From Ascidiaceihabitans sp039975415 (GTDB lineage Bacteria > Pseudomonadota > Alphaproteobacteria > Rhodobacterales > Rhodobacteraceae): a stretch of 64,000 bases of DNA. Position numbers and translations under genes: made by a program. Positions 10,069-19,319 of the stretch are shown in pieces (the first letter of the stretch is position 1; each line of letters begins with the position of its first letter). The DNA lies in NCBI RefSeq assembly GCF_039975415.1, contig NZ_JBDWHD010000004.1. One strand, given 5' to 3'. Below the pieces are notes generated by a model. That model was given only the letters and a program-made list of their open reading frames with translations. It did no database searches and was not told the DNA's origin.

Positions 10069-10086
10069 TAAGCGACTGGTTCGTTT

Positions 10087-10140
10087 CAAAAACGCCCGCC
10101 CTGCGCCCCGTCTTGCACAGCGCAGTGGCGGGCGTTTTGC
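10087..10140 (+). terminator. Intrinsic terminator after folE2
   Basis: AACGCCCGCC (10091-10100) pairs with GGCGGGCGTT (10127-10136), with a second inner stem CTGCG/CGCAG. TTTTGCTGTTTT overlaps and follows the 3' arm. The hairpin ends folE2 transcription. Confidence 0.85.
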
Positions 10141-10268
10141 TGTTTTGGGGCATCTTGGTGCGGACATGCGTCAGAAGCGGTTCGGCTATGCAAAACTGTA
10201 AGTGGTGACTTTCTGCGTTGCAGCATAAGTTGGAGGGACTTCAAACACCCCCCTCAGGAGACCTGAAA

Positions 10269-10496
10269 ATGGCCCTTTCAGACATGCACCGCCCCTCTGC
10301 AATCCATGCAATCGGTTCTTTTTTCACAAGCATATTTAATGCTTTGATTGATGCGCGGATGCTGCGGATTTCTGCGGAAGCGCGCGCACAGAAAATCGAA
10401 ATTCTGAATGCAAAATCCGATGCAGAACTGGCTGAAATGCATCTGAAACGGGATGATATTCCGGCATATGTGTTCCGCGATCTGATGTATTCGTAA
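10269..10496 (+). CDS. Small DUF1127-type protein
   Basis: This 75-residue basic protein has the C-terminal pattern LNAKSDAELAEMHLKRDDI followed by PAYVFRDLMY, which is the DUF1127 motif (LxxxSDxELxxxxLxRxDI). DUF1127 proteins are small arginine-rich proteins; those studied in alphaproteobacteria bind RNA or affect RNA turnover and phosphate or carbon metabolism. ATG 10269 has AGGAG eight bases upstream. An earlier in-frame ATG at 10218 lacks a good site. It is a distant relative of the DUF1127 protein at 49666-49890. Its own role is unknown. Confidence 0.75.
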   Translation: MALSDMHRPSAIHAIGSFFTSIFNALIDARMLRISAEARAQKIEILNAKSDAELAEMHLKRDDIPAYVFRDLMYS

Positions 10497-10588
10497 CGAC
10501 GCGCGACACGGCGTGGTGCGGGACCGCGCGCCGGCTATGGCTTGCATCTGCTTGACATAACCGCTCTGTCGCGCCAACGCTTGGCATT

Positions 10589-12037
10589 ATGTTGGATCTG
10601 CGTCCTGTCGGATATGTGATTGGCCTATTGGTCACTGTTTTGGGCGTAGCGATGCTGCTGCCTTTTCTGGTGGCTATTGCCGAAGGGGACGGGTACTGGA
10701 CAACCTTCGCACAAAGCGCCGTCATCACGATCATCGCGGGCGGGCTTATCGCACTTAGCTGTTCGAATGGCGTAAAAGAGGGCCTGACCATCCAGCAGAC
10801 GTTCTTGCTGACCACAGGCGTTTGGCTGGCTTTGCCTGTTTTCGGGGCGTTGCCATTTGTTCTGGGCGCAACGGGTGCCAATTTCACCGATGCGTTCTTT
10901 GAGGCGATGTCAGGCCTGACGACAACCGGATCGACCGTCTTTTCCAACTTGGACACGTTGCCAAAAGGCCTGTTGTTGTGGCGCGGTATTTTGCAATGGT
11001 TGGGCGGCGTCGGCATTATCGTGGTCGCCATGGTGTTTTTGCCCGAATTGCGCGTCGGCGGAATGCAAATCTTCCGCTCCGAGGGTTTTGACACGTTCGG
11101 AAAAATCCTGCCGCGGGCGACCGAAATCGCATCACGCATTTCCGTTATTTACCTTGGGCTGACCTTGACCTGTGCCTTGTCCTACATCGCCGCTGGCATG
11201 AATGCCTTTGATGCAACGGTGCATGCCATGACCACAATCGCCACGGGTGGTTTTGCGAACTACGACGCGTCTTTCGGGGCATTTGACCCTTCGGCAGAAT
11301 ATGTCGCGACTGTCTTTATGCTACTGGCTGCTTTGCCTTTTGTGCGTTTCGTGCAGTTGACCGCAGGTACGGCGCGACCTTTGCTGCAAGACACCCAAAT
11401 CCATGCGTTTTTTGGCACCGCTGTGGTGATCGTGTTTTTGATTGCAGGATGGACCCTATGGCAGTCTGAGGCCGCTACCGAACTGACGCTGCGCAAGGCC
11501 TTGTTCAACACTGTATCTTTGCTGACAGGTACCGGGTACGCCAGCGCGAACTACATGCAATGGGGCAGTTTTGCCGTGGCGGTTCTGTTCTTCACAGGGC
11601 TTATCGGCGGCTGTGCGGGGTCCACGGCATGTTCTATCAAAGTGTTCCGTTACCAACTGTTGTTTGCGTCGATCCGGGCACAATTGCAAAAGACCCGCTC
11701 GCCCCATGGCATCTTCACCCCCCGTTACGCAGGGCGGACTGTGGGGGATGACGTCCTAAGTTCGGTGATGTCGTTCTTCATGTTCTTCACTGTGACTTTG
11801 GGGGTGCTTGCGGTGGCCTTGGGCATGACGGGGCTCGACTTCACCACATCCGTTTCAGGTGCTGCGGCAGCCCTTGCCAACATTGGCCCTGGGCTGGGCG
11901 CCGAGATTGGTCCCGCTGGCAATTTTGCCAACCTGAATGACACAGCCAAATGGCTGCTGGCCACAGCCATGCTGCTGGGGCGCCTCGAACTTCTGGCGGT
12001 CTACGCCATCCTCACCATTCAATTCTGGAGAGCTTAA
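10589..12037 (+). CDS. trkH: Trk potassium uptake membrane subunit TrkH
   Basis: The 482-residue protein has the four MPM repeats of the TrkH/KtrB potassium transporter family. The four selectivity-filter loops appear as TTTGSTV, TTIATGGFANYD, LTGTGYAS and ANIGPGLG, each with the filter glycine. Hydrophobic helices fill the remainder. TrkH works with the cytoplasmic NAD-binding subunit TrkA, which is not in this window. Its TAA stop is directly abutted by the ATG of the next gene, so the two are likely translated from one message. Confidence 0.94.
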   Translation: MLDLRPVGYVIGLLVTVLGVAMLLPFLVAIAEGDGYWTTFAQSAVITIIAGGLIALSCSNGVKEGLTIQQTFLLTTGVWLALPVFGALPFVLGATGANFTDAFFEAMSGLTTTGSTVFSNLDTLPKGLLLWRGILQWLGGVGIIVVAMVFLPELRVGGMQIFRSEGFDTFGKILPRATEIASRISVIYLGLTLTCALSYIAAGMNAFDATVHAMTTIATGGFANYDASFGAFDPSAEYVATVFMLLAALPFVRFVQLTAGTARPLLQDTQIHAFFGTAVVIVFLIAGWTLWQSEAATELTLRKALFNTVSLLTGTGYASANYMQWGSFAVAVLFFTGLIGGCAGSTACSIKVFRYQLLFASIRAQLQKTRSPHGIFTPRYAGRTVGDDVLSSVMSFFMFFTVTLGVLAVALGMTGLDFTTSVSGAAAALANIGPGLGAEIGPAGNFANLNDTAKWLLATAMLLGRLELLAVYAILTIQFWRA

Positions 12038-13642
12038 ATGCCCAACACCGAACAAAAGCCTTTGGGCGCTCAAATCTCGCACATGCTGAAAGACCGCGGG
12101 GTCGATGTGATCTTCGGGATACCGGGCGTGCACAATCAGGAAATGTACCGTGGCATCGAAGAGGCGGGGATCACCCATGTTCTGGCGCGTCACGAACAGG
12201 GTGCAGGGTTTATGGCCGATGGCTACGCGCGGGCCACTGGCAAGCCGGGGGTGGCTTACGTGATCACGGGGCCGGGGCTGTGCAACATCATGACGCCGAT
12301 GGGGCAGGCGTATAGCGATAGCGTGCCGATGCTGGTGATCTCATCCTGTCTGGACGAAATCGCGGCCACCAAAGGGCAGCTGCATCAAATGAAAGACCAA
12401 CGCGGCGCGGCGGCCACCGTGTGCGATTGGTCAGAAGAGGCACGAACAGCCGAGGCGGCCTATACGCTCATTGACCGTGCGCTGACCGAGTTTGAAACAA
12501 ATCGCCCCCGCACAAAGCACATCCAAGTTCCGATTGCGCAGCTTGAGGCGCGTGCGCCCATGCCGCCAAAGCGAGTGGCCAGCGAATTCTTGGGAAAGGA
12601 CGGCCGAGATGTTTATGCCGTCAATAAAATCGCCAATGCTTTAAAAACAGCGAAGCGCCCAATCATGATTTTAGGTGGGGGGGCCACGACCGGCAGCAGC
12701 ATGTACGGTAAAATTGCGACACGATCGGGTGCGGCTGTGTTTTGTACTTATGCGGGACGTGGCATTATCGACGGTCATCATCCGCTATATTTGGGATCCA
12801 CGCTTGGTCGCCCCGATTCAGCAGATGTTTTGGCCAAAGCCGATCTGCTTTTGGTGGTTGGTTCGGAATTGGCCCCCGTTGATTTGTGGCGGGATGAGTT
12901 GGGGCACAGTTGTCCTATGATCCGGGTCGATATTGATGCCTCGCAGATGCACGGTGAGCTTCAAGACGGTGATATGCAAATCGTGGCTGGTGCCTATGAG
13001 CTGATGGAAGCAGTCTATGATGCACTCGCCGATCACACACCGCAAACGGACTGGAAACCTGCTGAAATCGCCGCCACCCGCAAACGCTGGCGGGCCGAGA
13101 TCGAAGCCGAACGCCCAGGTATCCCGGCCGTAGCCGACGCGGTCAAAGCCTGTTTACCAGACAACACAATGATCTACTCCGACATGACGCAATTCGCCTA
13201 CGCGGCTAAAGAAATCTGGGACATGGACCGCCCCAACCACTGGCACCATCCAACTGGTTTCGGAACGCTAGGGTACGCCACCCCTGCCGCAATCGGCGGG
13301 GCCGTCGCGCGGCCCGACAAACCCACAATGGCGATCATTGGCGACTATGGCTTCCACTATACGATGGCCGAACTCGGGGTTGCAGTCGAACTCGAATTGC
13401 CTCTGCCAATCATTCTGTGGGACAACGGTAAACTCAAAGAAATTGAGGATTCCATGGTGCGTGCCCAGATCGCACCCAACGCGGTTGTTGCTAAAAATCC
13501 CGACTTTTGCAAATTGGCAGAAGCGTTCGGCGCACATTCATGTGCTCCAACGACGCTTTCACAGATGCAAGACGAAGTGGTCAAAGCATTTCAGGCAGAC
13601 GGACCAACTCTGATTTACGTGACACCGGAAATCACCGGCTGA
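12038..13642 (+). CDS. Thiamine-diphosphate enzyme of the acetolactate synthase family
   Basis: The product has 534 residues and the three-domain layout of ThDP decarboxylases and synthases. The N-terminal pyrimidine-binding domain has catalytic Glu in ARHEQGAGFMADGYAR. A central domain follows, then a C-terminal pyrophosphate domain with the metal motif starting at GDYGFHYTMAELG and ending near DN. Family members decarboxylate 2-oxo acids. Sequence style suggests the branch annotated as 5-guanidino-2-oxopentanoate decarboxylase or benzoylformate decarboxylase rather than true acetolactate synthase, since no small subunit gene is adjacent. It starts one base after the trkH stop. Substrate assignment is weak. 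Confidence 0.82.
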   Translation: MPNTEQKPLGAQISHMLKDRGVDVIFGIPGVHNQEMYRGIEEAGITHVLARHEQGAGFMADGYARATGKPGVAYVITGPGLCNIMTPMGQAYSDSVPMLVISSCLDEIAATKGQLHQMKDQRGAAATVCDWSEEARTAEAAYTLIDRALTEFETNRPRTKHIQVPIAQLEARAPMPPKRVASEFLGKDGRDVYAVNKIANALKTAKRPIMILGGGATTGSSMYGKIATRSGAAVFCTYAGRGIIDGHHPLYLGSTLGRPDSADVLAKADLLLVVGSELAPVDLWRDELGHSCPMIRVDIDASQMHGELQDGDMQIVAGAYELMEAVYDALADHTPQTDWKPAEIAATRKRWRAEIEAERPGIPAVADAVKACLPDNTMIYSDMTQFAYAAKEIWDMDRPNHWHHPTGFGTLGYATPAAIGGAVARPDKPTMAIIGDYGFHYTMAELGVAVELELPLPIILWDNGKLKEIEDSMVRAQIAPNAVVAKNPDFCKLAEAFGAHSCAPTTLSQMQDEVVKAFQADGPTLIYVTPEITG

Positions 13643-13653
13643 GCCAGCTTCCT

Positions 13654-13694
13654 TTCGCGACAAATACTTTGGGGTCCGGGGCAATGCCCCGGTC
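13654..13694. repeat. Extragenic hairpin element
   Basis: CGACAAATACTTTGGGG precedes CCGGGGC-AAT-GCCCCGG, a 7-bp stem with a three-base loop. The arrangement of an A-rich box followed by a GC hairpin resembles the elements after ftsY and glyS. It follows the stop of the ThDP enzyme gene. Confidence 0.4.
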
Positions 13695-13731
13695 CAACTG
13701 TGACACCACGCGCAACTTAAAAACTTGTGCG

Positions 13732-13754
13732 GTAAGGTGCACCTTGGTGCACCC
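13732..13754 (+). repeat. 23-base palindromic repeat, copy A
   Basis: The 23 bases start with GTAAGGTGCACC, followed by TTGGTGCACCC. This is the exact reverse complement of copy B at 37729-37751. It contains two GGTGCACC palindromes separated by TT. It lies between two convergent genes. Confidence 0.85.
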
Positions 13755-13761
13755 GCCAATA

Positions 13762-15519
13762 TTAGTTCCAGCAGCTGACCAGGACGGTCATATTCACTGC
13801 AGATGCTGCGATGTCCTCGGGGGGCAAAGCGGCAGCGTTGGTCGCGCGATCAGCGGAACGGCCAGCCTGAGACAAAAGATCCTGAATGACAGTGCGGTCC
13901 AGCGAAAAGCTGACATTCGCAGGCAGTTGCTGCCCTGTTTCGGGTGCAGGCAGCAACATACCCAGAACAGCGCCGGACGCATCCAGAACAGGGCCGCCCA
14001 CATCGCCGGGCAATGCGGATAAGGCCAAACGGTTCAATCCGGCTTCACCACGCAGACCACGGACGTCCGCCAGTGTTCCAAATGTGATCGAAGCTGCACC
14101 CAGAACACCCTCATAGCTGTATCCAGCAACTGCAACTTCGCTTTGAAGCCTCGGGGTGTTTGCGCTGAATGCGGCAACTGTCAAAGGTGCCAGCGCGTCT
14201 TTGGGCGAGAGTAGGGCGATGCCTCGATCCGTGTCGGACGCCAGAACTTCGGCTTCGTATTCCTGATCCAGGGTGATGCGGGTGCATGATGCCACTGCGT
14301 CTGAACTTGTTACCACAGCGCCGCGTGCATCAACGTAAAAACCGGACCGCGACAGCTTGGGCTTACGCACCTCAAGGCCAGCGACCAGATCCACGGCTTG
14401 TTCATCGGCTGATCCCGCTGTCGGGTCCAACGCGCCGTTCAGTCGGGCAAAGCTTTTGTCCATCTGGGTCAACAAACGCGTGCGACGGGCCTCATCCCCG
14501 GCAGGCCAAATCAAGGTAAATCCTTTGACTTCGCCGTTTTGCAGAGACACCCGTGTCTCGGACACGATCTGATCATTTTCACCAACCAGCACAAAGCTGT
14601 TTTTGCGACGCTCACGCGGTCCGTCCAGTGGTACAATCTCGAGGGTCTGCATGATGTCATACAGGCCAAACAGCGTGGACTGATCACCCGCTTGGCTTAT
14701 CAGGTACACTTGGGCGGCGATGTCACCGGTGGACGTGTAGTGGGCAAAGGGGGATTCGTGTTTGTCGAAGGCCACCACGGCGGTGGGCAACAGCATTTCG
14801 ATACCAGCTTGCGTGTCTTGAACCATCTGCAAGCCAAGGCCTTCCAGAACAGCGTTATACTGTCGCAACAATTCCGCGCGTTGCATGGTTGTCAGGATGC
14901 CTGTGATTTCCAGGCCCTGGGCCGCTTGCCATCCTGCCATGGAATTGCGGGTGCCGCGACCGTATGCGCCGTCAATCGCGCCATCATAAACACCAGCCCA
15001 TTTCAACGCCACCTGAAGCTCTTTTCGCTCATCCGCCGATAGCAATTGTTCACTGCGACGTGCCTGATTTGGCGTCTCATCTGCGGGTTCGGGTTCTGCG
15101 ACAACAACGGGTTCAGGATCGACTTCAGTGGATGCGGTGGTTTGGGCGTTTTCGGGGGCCGCAATCGCGCCATTTTCCAAAACATTGGCGCCCACTGGCC
15201 AAAATTGCTGCCGAAAGCCGCTGGAAAACGCGATATAGGCGTCACGCGGGATCAACCGATCACGACGATACGTGCGCAAGACGATTTCGGCGTCGCGGCG
15301 TGTGTATGGGCCAAGGGCGATGCCGTACCAACCGCCGGGCAGGGCAAATCCGTTAACATCTTCCAGATTGGCGGCATAAGACCGCGCACTTTCCGTGGCT
15401 TGACGTAAACTTGGCTGCGCTTCCACTTGGACCCAAACCACATCATTTGACGTTTGGGCCGCCATCGGCACCACCCACGCAAACAAAACCATTACCGCAG
15501 CAGCAACCCTGTGCATCAT
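13762..15519 (-). CDS. Exported PG-binding protein with an inactive trypsin-like domain
   Basis: This 585-residue protein has a signal peptide (1-21), an N-terminal SPOR-like region and a peptidoglycan-binding domain around 160-225 (DGAIDGAYGRGTRNSMAGWQ). A C-terminal trypsin/HtrA-like fold spans about 385-570. The triad is lost. The usual TNAH is TSSD with Asp407 for His, the Asp before the ALL strand is Gly433, and the nucleophile motif GNSGG is GDVGG with Val507 for Ser. It is therefore expected to be a non-catalytic periplasmic binding or scaffold protein. The frame is intact and there is no sign of decay elsewhere. It is divergent from glyQ. Confidence 0.82.
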   Translation of the reverse strand: MMHRVAAAVMVLFAWVVPMAAQTSNDVVWVQVEAQPSLRQATESARSYAANLEDVNGFALPGGWYGIALGPYTRRDAEIVLRTYRRDRLIPRDAYIAFSSGFRQQFWPVGANVLENGAIAAPENAQTTASTEVDPEPVVVAEPEPADETPNQARRSEQLLSADERKELQVALKWAGVYDGAIDGAYGRGTRNSMAGWQAAQGLEITGILTTMQRAELLRQYNAVLEGLGLQMVQDTQAGIEMLLPTAVVAFDKHESPFAHYTSTGDIAAQVYLISQAGDQSTLFGLYDIMQTLEIVPLDGPRERRKNSFVLVGENDQIVSETRVSLQNGEVKGFTLIWPAGDEARRTRLLTQMDKSFARLNGALDPTAGSADEQAVDLVAGLEVRKPKLSRSGFYVDARGAVVTSSDAVASCTRITLDQEYEAEVLASDTDRGIALLSPKDALAPLTVAAFSANTPRLQSEVAVAGYSYEGVLGAASITFGTLADVRGLRGEAGLNRLALSALPGDVGGPVLDASGAVLGMLLPAPETGQQLPANVSFSLDRTVIQDLLSQAGRSADRATNAAALPPEDIAASAVNMTVLVSCWN

Positions 15520-15698
15520 TTCGCCTTAACCCTATGTCCTTGTACCTGTTGCGCGCAAATAAGCAGGAAATTGCCATAAACACCATGGGGGAATACCGGT
15601 AAAAGAAAGCCACACGCGCAATTGACCCTTTTGGCCACACACCATAGGAAAGGCCGCAATTCACGGCATTTGCCAAGCGTCAATCGGGACATGCAGAC

Positions 15699-16631
15699 AT
15701 GAGCACAATCGCACCGCGTTCGTTTCAGGAAATCATCCTGCGGCTTCAGTCTTATTGGGCATCAAAAGGCTGTGCGATTTTGCAGCCCTACGACATGGAA
15801 GTCGGGGCAGGGACGTTCCATCCCGCCACCACGCTGCGGTCTTTGGGCACGAACCCGTGGGCTGCCGCCTATGTGCAGCCTTCGCGCCGCCCCACAGACG
15901 GGCGCTATGGCGAAAACCCGAACCGTCTGCAGCACTATTACCAATACCAAGTGCTCATCAAACCCAGCCCCCCCGATCTGCAAGAGCTGTATCTGGGGTC
16001 GCTCGAAGCCATTGGCGTGGACATGGACCTGCACGACATCCGCTTTGTTGAAGACGATTGGGAAAGCCCAACACTTGGGGCGTGGGGCCTTGGCTGGGAA
16101 GTCTGGTGTGACGGCATGGAAGTGTCACAATTCACGTATTTCCAACAGGTTGGGGGGCATGATTGTCACCCGGTCTCAGGTGAGCTGACCTACGGGCTAG
16201 AGCGTTTGGCGATGTACATCCTTGGCGTCGATCACGTGATGGACATGCCGTTCAACGATCCCCAAACGCCCATTGCACTGTCTTACGGTGACATCTTCAA
16301 ACAAACCGAAGAAGAATATGCGCGCTGGAACTTTGATGTGGCCAACACAGACGTATTGCTGCGGCATTTCGAAGAGGCGGAAGCGGAATGCAAAAGCATT
16401 CTATCACAAGCGCATGACGACCCGAAAACAGGCAAACGCATTGTCATGGCGCACCCCGCCTACGACCAGGCGATCAAAGCGAGCCACATCTTCAATCTTT
16501 TGGACGCACGCGGCGTGATCTCGGTCACTGAACGCCAAGCCTACATCGGACGCGTGCGCACACTGTCCAAAGCCTGCGCAGACGCTTTTGTGCAAACGCG
16601 GGCCGGTGGGTTTGTCGAGGCCGCTGAATAA
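15699..16631 (+). CDS. glyQ: Glycine-tRNA ligase alpha subunit
   Basis: The 310-residue subunit carries the class II aminoacylation core of the bacterial alpha2-beta2 glycyl-tRNA synthetase, which charges tRNA-Gly with glycine. The conserved start SFQEIILRLQSYWASKGCAI, the motif AAYVQPSRRPTDGRYGENPN and the later GWEVWCDGMEVSQFTYFQQ are all present. Its TAA overlaps the ATG of the next gene by one base, as that gene does with glyS, so the three form one translationally coupled unit. Confidence 0.98.
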   Translation: MSTIAPRSFQEIILRLQSYWASKGCAILQPYDMEVGAGTFHPATTLRSLGTNPWAAAYVQPSRRPTDGRYGENPNRLQHYYQYQVLIKPSPPDLQELYLGSLEAIGVDMDLHDIRFVEDDWESPTLGAWGLGWEVWCDGMEVSQFTYFQQVGGHDCHPVSGELTYGLERLAMYILGVDHVMDMPFNDPQTPIALSYGDIFKQTEEEYARWNFDVANTDVLLRHFEEAEAECKSILSQAHDDPKTGKRIVMAHPAYDQAIKASHIFNLLDARGVISVTERQAYIGRVRTLSKACADAFVQTRAGGFVEAAE

Positions 16632-17143
16632 TGGGGAAATTTTTAGCTGTGTTGTTAGTTGGCAGTGCCTTTGGGGCGGGAATTTTCATGTATTACCTGC
16701 AAGTCTACGGGTTCTACGACGAGGTCGTAGGCGGTGACGTGCAGCTTGTGTCGGTCGTCGACGACCTGCCCGAAACCATCAGCTTCGACAATCTGCAAGC
16801 CATCGACGCCGACAGCTCACCCCTGCGCTACCGCGCGTGTTTTACCACAGACCTTAGCCTGTCATTGCTGTCCGAAACCTACGTAGGCTTAGAAACAGCA
16901 ACCCCGCGCAACGCGCCCGAATGGTTCGACTGCTTTGACGCCGCCGCCATTGCCGCCGAACTCGAAGCCGGTACAGCCATTCCATTCCTTGGTGGCAAAA
17001 ACGTCGAATTCGGCGTCGATCGCATCGTGGCAATCACCGAAGACGGGCGTGGCTACGTCTGGCACGACCTGAATGACTGCGGCGACAAGGCCTATGACGG
17101 CACCATCGTCGGCGAAGAATGCCCCAGAAGGGAAACCGAATAA
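16631..17143 (+). CDS. DUF6446 membrane-anchored protein between glyQ and glyS
   Basis: The product has 170 residues with one N-terminal hydrophobic segment (about 4-25) and a soluble domain facing the periplasm. Cys residues are paired as CFTTD, WFDCFD and DCGD...EECP. It matches a conserved protein of unknown function that sits between glyQ and glyS in Rhodobacteraceae. Both ends overlap the neighbours by one base (TAATG), so expression is tied to glycyl-tRNA synthetase. No catalytic motif is visible and the reason for the linkage is unknown. Confidence 0.8.
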   Translation: MGKFLAVLLVGSAFGAGIFMYYLQVYGFYDEVVGGDVQLVSVVDDLPETISFDNLQAIDADSSPLRYRACFTTDLSLSLLSETYVGLETATPRNAPEWFDCFDAAAIAAELEAGTAIPFLGGKNVEFGVDRIVAITEDGRGYVWHDLNDCGDKAYDGTIVGEECPRRETE

Positions 17144-19179
17144 TGCCTGATCTTCTGATTGAACTGTTTTCCGAAGAAATCCCCGCGCGCATGCAAACCC
17201 GCGCCGCTGAGGACCTGAAAAAGCTGGTCACAAACGGCATGGTTGAGGCCGGGTTGACCTACGCCTCTGCCGCCGCATTTTCCACGCCGCGCCGCCTGAC
17301 CCTGACGGTTGAGGGGATGCTGGACGCGTCCCCCACGACCGTGGAAGAACGCAAAGGCCCCAAAGCCGACGCGCCCGAAAAAGCCATCGAAGGCTTCCTG
17401 CGCGGCGCTGGCCTAAGCCGCGACGACCTAGAGGAACGCGAAACGCCCAAAGGCAACATCCTGTTTGCCAAAATCACCAAGCCGGGCCGCCCGGCAGCGG
17501 ACATCGTGGCCGAGGTGTTAGAACACGCGATCCGCAATTTCCCATGGCCCAAATCCATGCGCTGGGGCAGTGGTTCCTTGAAATGGGTCCGCCCATTGCA
17601 CTCCATTCTGGCGATCACCGTGGCCGAAGACGGCGCAGAAGTGATCCCGATGGACGTCGACGGCATCACGTCGTCGGACATCACCGAAGGCCACCGTTTT
17701 ATGGCCCCGGGCCGCTTTTCGGTGACGTCCTTTGACGACTACACAACCAAGCTGAAACGCGCCTTTGTGGTGCTGGACGCGTCCGAACGCGCCGACACCA
17801 TTTGGCACGACGCCACCAACCAAGCCTTCGCCAATGGGCTGGAAGTCATTGAAGACGCAGGCCTTTTGGCCGAGGTCGCAGGGCTTGTCGAATGGCCGGT
17901 GGTCCTGATGGGCACCATCGACGATGACTTCCTTGGTCTGCCGCCAGAGGTTCTCAAAGTCTCGATGAAAGAACACCAAAAGTTCTTCTCCGTCAAAAAC
18001 TCCAAAACAGGCCGGATTGAGCGGTTCATCACAGTCGCCAACCGCGAAACCGCCGACAATGGTGCGACGATCCTTGCGGGTAACCAAAAGGTGCTGTCCG
18101 CACGTTTGGCCGACGCCAAGTTTTTCTGGGAAAACGACCTGCGCGTCGCCAAGGCGGGCATGAGCGAATGGCTCGACGCCTTGAAAAACGTGACCTTCCA
18201 CAACAAACTCGGCACCCAAGCCGAATTGATCGAACGCATGGCCAACTTAGCCCGCGAAATCGCCCCCCATGTGGGCGCAGACCCCGACATGGCCGAAAAA
18301 GCGGCACGCTTGGCGAAAGCCGACCTTAGCTCCGAAATGGTCTACGAATTCCCAGAACTTCAAGGGCTTATGGGGCGGTATTACGTTGAGGCTTCAGGCG
18401 AAGACGCAGCGATTGCGGCAGCTTCTGAGGAACACTACGCTCCATTAGGTCCGTCAGATGATGTGCCTACAGCGCCGGTTTCTGTGGCGGTGTCTCTGGC
18501 TGAGAAAATCGATAAGCTGGTTGGGTTCTGGGCGATTGATGAGAAGCCAACAGGGTCAAAAGACCCGTTTGCGCTGCGCCGCGCAGCTTTAGGGATCATT
18601 AGAATTGCTCTGGAAAACGAGCTGACCGCCCCGTTGATGAAATTAGGGGTCAGCGACGCGCTGCTTTCCTTCATCCACGACCGCCTCAAAACCTACTTGC
18701 GTGATCAAGGTATCCGCCACGACATCATCGATGCCTGCATTGCGATGCCAAACAACGACGACATCAACCTTTTGGTCAAACGCGCCCGTGCCCTGTCTGA
18801 AACACTCAAAACAGACGACGGCGAAAACCTGATCCAAGGGTTCAAACGCGCCAACAACATCCTCTCCCAAGCGGAAGAGGCTGACGGCGTCGAATATTCC
18901 TACGGCGCTGACGTCAAATTCGCGGAAACCGACGAAGAACGCACGCTTTTTGCAGCGCTCGACGCAGCAGAGGCCAAAATTACCCCGGCGATGGACAGCC
19001 AAGACTTCCAAACCGCAATGGCTGCCATGGCAACCCTGCGCCAACCCATCGACGCGTTCTTTGAAGCGGTGCAAATCAACGCAGACAACCCAACTGTGCG
19101 ACGCAACAGGCTCAATCTGCTCAGCCGCATCCGCACAATCTGCTCAAGCGTGGCAGACCTGACCAAAATCGACGGCTAA
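17143..19179 (+). CDS. glyS: Glycine-tRNA ligase beta subunit
   Basis: The 678-residue beta subunit of the alpha2-beta2 glycyl-tRNA synthetase binds tRNA-Gly and supports aminoacylation by the alpha subunit. It starts MPDLLIELFSEEIPARMQ, the family N-terminus. It has the HD-like middle part (KEHQKFFSVKN, ATILAGNQKVLSARLADAKF) and the C-terminal anticodon-binding helical domain. ATG 17143 overlaps the stop of the previous gene. An in-frame ATG 24 bases earlier lies inside that gene and is rejected. An extragenic GC-rich element follows the stop. Confidence 0.98.
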   Translation: MPDLLIELFSEEIPARMQTRAAEDLKKLVTNGMVEAGLTYASAAAFSTPRRLTLTVEGMLDASPTTVEERKGPKADAPEKAIEGFLRGAGLSRDDLEERETPKGNILFAKITKPGRPAADIVAEVLEHAIRNFPWPKSMRWGSGSLKWVRPLHSILAITVAEDGAEVIPMDVDGITSSDITEGHRFMAPGRFSVTSFDDYTTKLKRAFVVLDASERADTIWHDATNQAFANGLEVIEDAGLLAEVAGLVEWPVVLMGTIDDDFLGLPPEVLKVSMKEHQKFFSVKNSKTGRIERFITVANRETADNGATILAGNQKVLSARLADAKFFWENDLRVAKAGMSEWLDALKNVTFHNKLGTQAELIERMANLAREIAPHVGADPDMAEKAARLAKADLSSEMVYEFPELQGLMGRYYVEASGEDAAIAAASEEHYAPLGPSDDVPTAPVSVAVSLAEKIDKLVGFWAIDEKPTGSKDPFALRRAALGIIRIALENELTAPLMKLGVSDALLSFIHDRLKTYLRDQGIRHDIIDACIAMPNNDDINLLVKRARALSETLKTDDGENLIQGFKRANNILSQAEEADGVEYSYGADVKFAETDEERTLFAALDAAEAKITPAMDSQDFQTAMAAMATLRQPIDAFFEAVQINADNPTVRRNRLNLLSRIRTICSSVADLTKIDG

Positions 19180-19192
19180 TCCCTTCATCTTG

Positions 19193-19240
19193 GCAAAAAT
19201 ACCTCGGGGGAGGCCGCAGGCCGGGGGCTGGCCCCCCTTC
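19193..19240. repeat. Extragenic GC-rich element after glyS
   Basis: CAAAAATACCTCGGGGGAGG is followed by GGGGGCTGGCCCCCC, which can form a hairpin. The same order of A-rich box, CCTCGGGGG and G/C-run stem occurs after ftsY at 4514-4568. It may serve as the glyS terminator. Confidence 0.5.
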
Positions 19241-19319
19241 GGCTTGCCCGTTAACCTTTCTTAACTCTTGTCACATCAAGTTTACATTCTATGCTGCACC
19301 CAATACATGAGGTGCTGCG

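Noticed and set aside
19251..19265. TTAACCTTTCTTAAC resembling a CtrA site before the dikinase-like gene
   Set aside because: The spacing is six bases instead of seven, which breaks the consensus.
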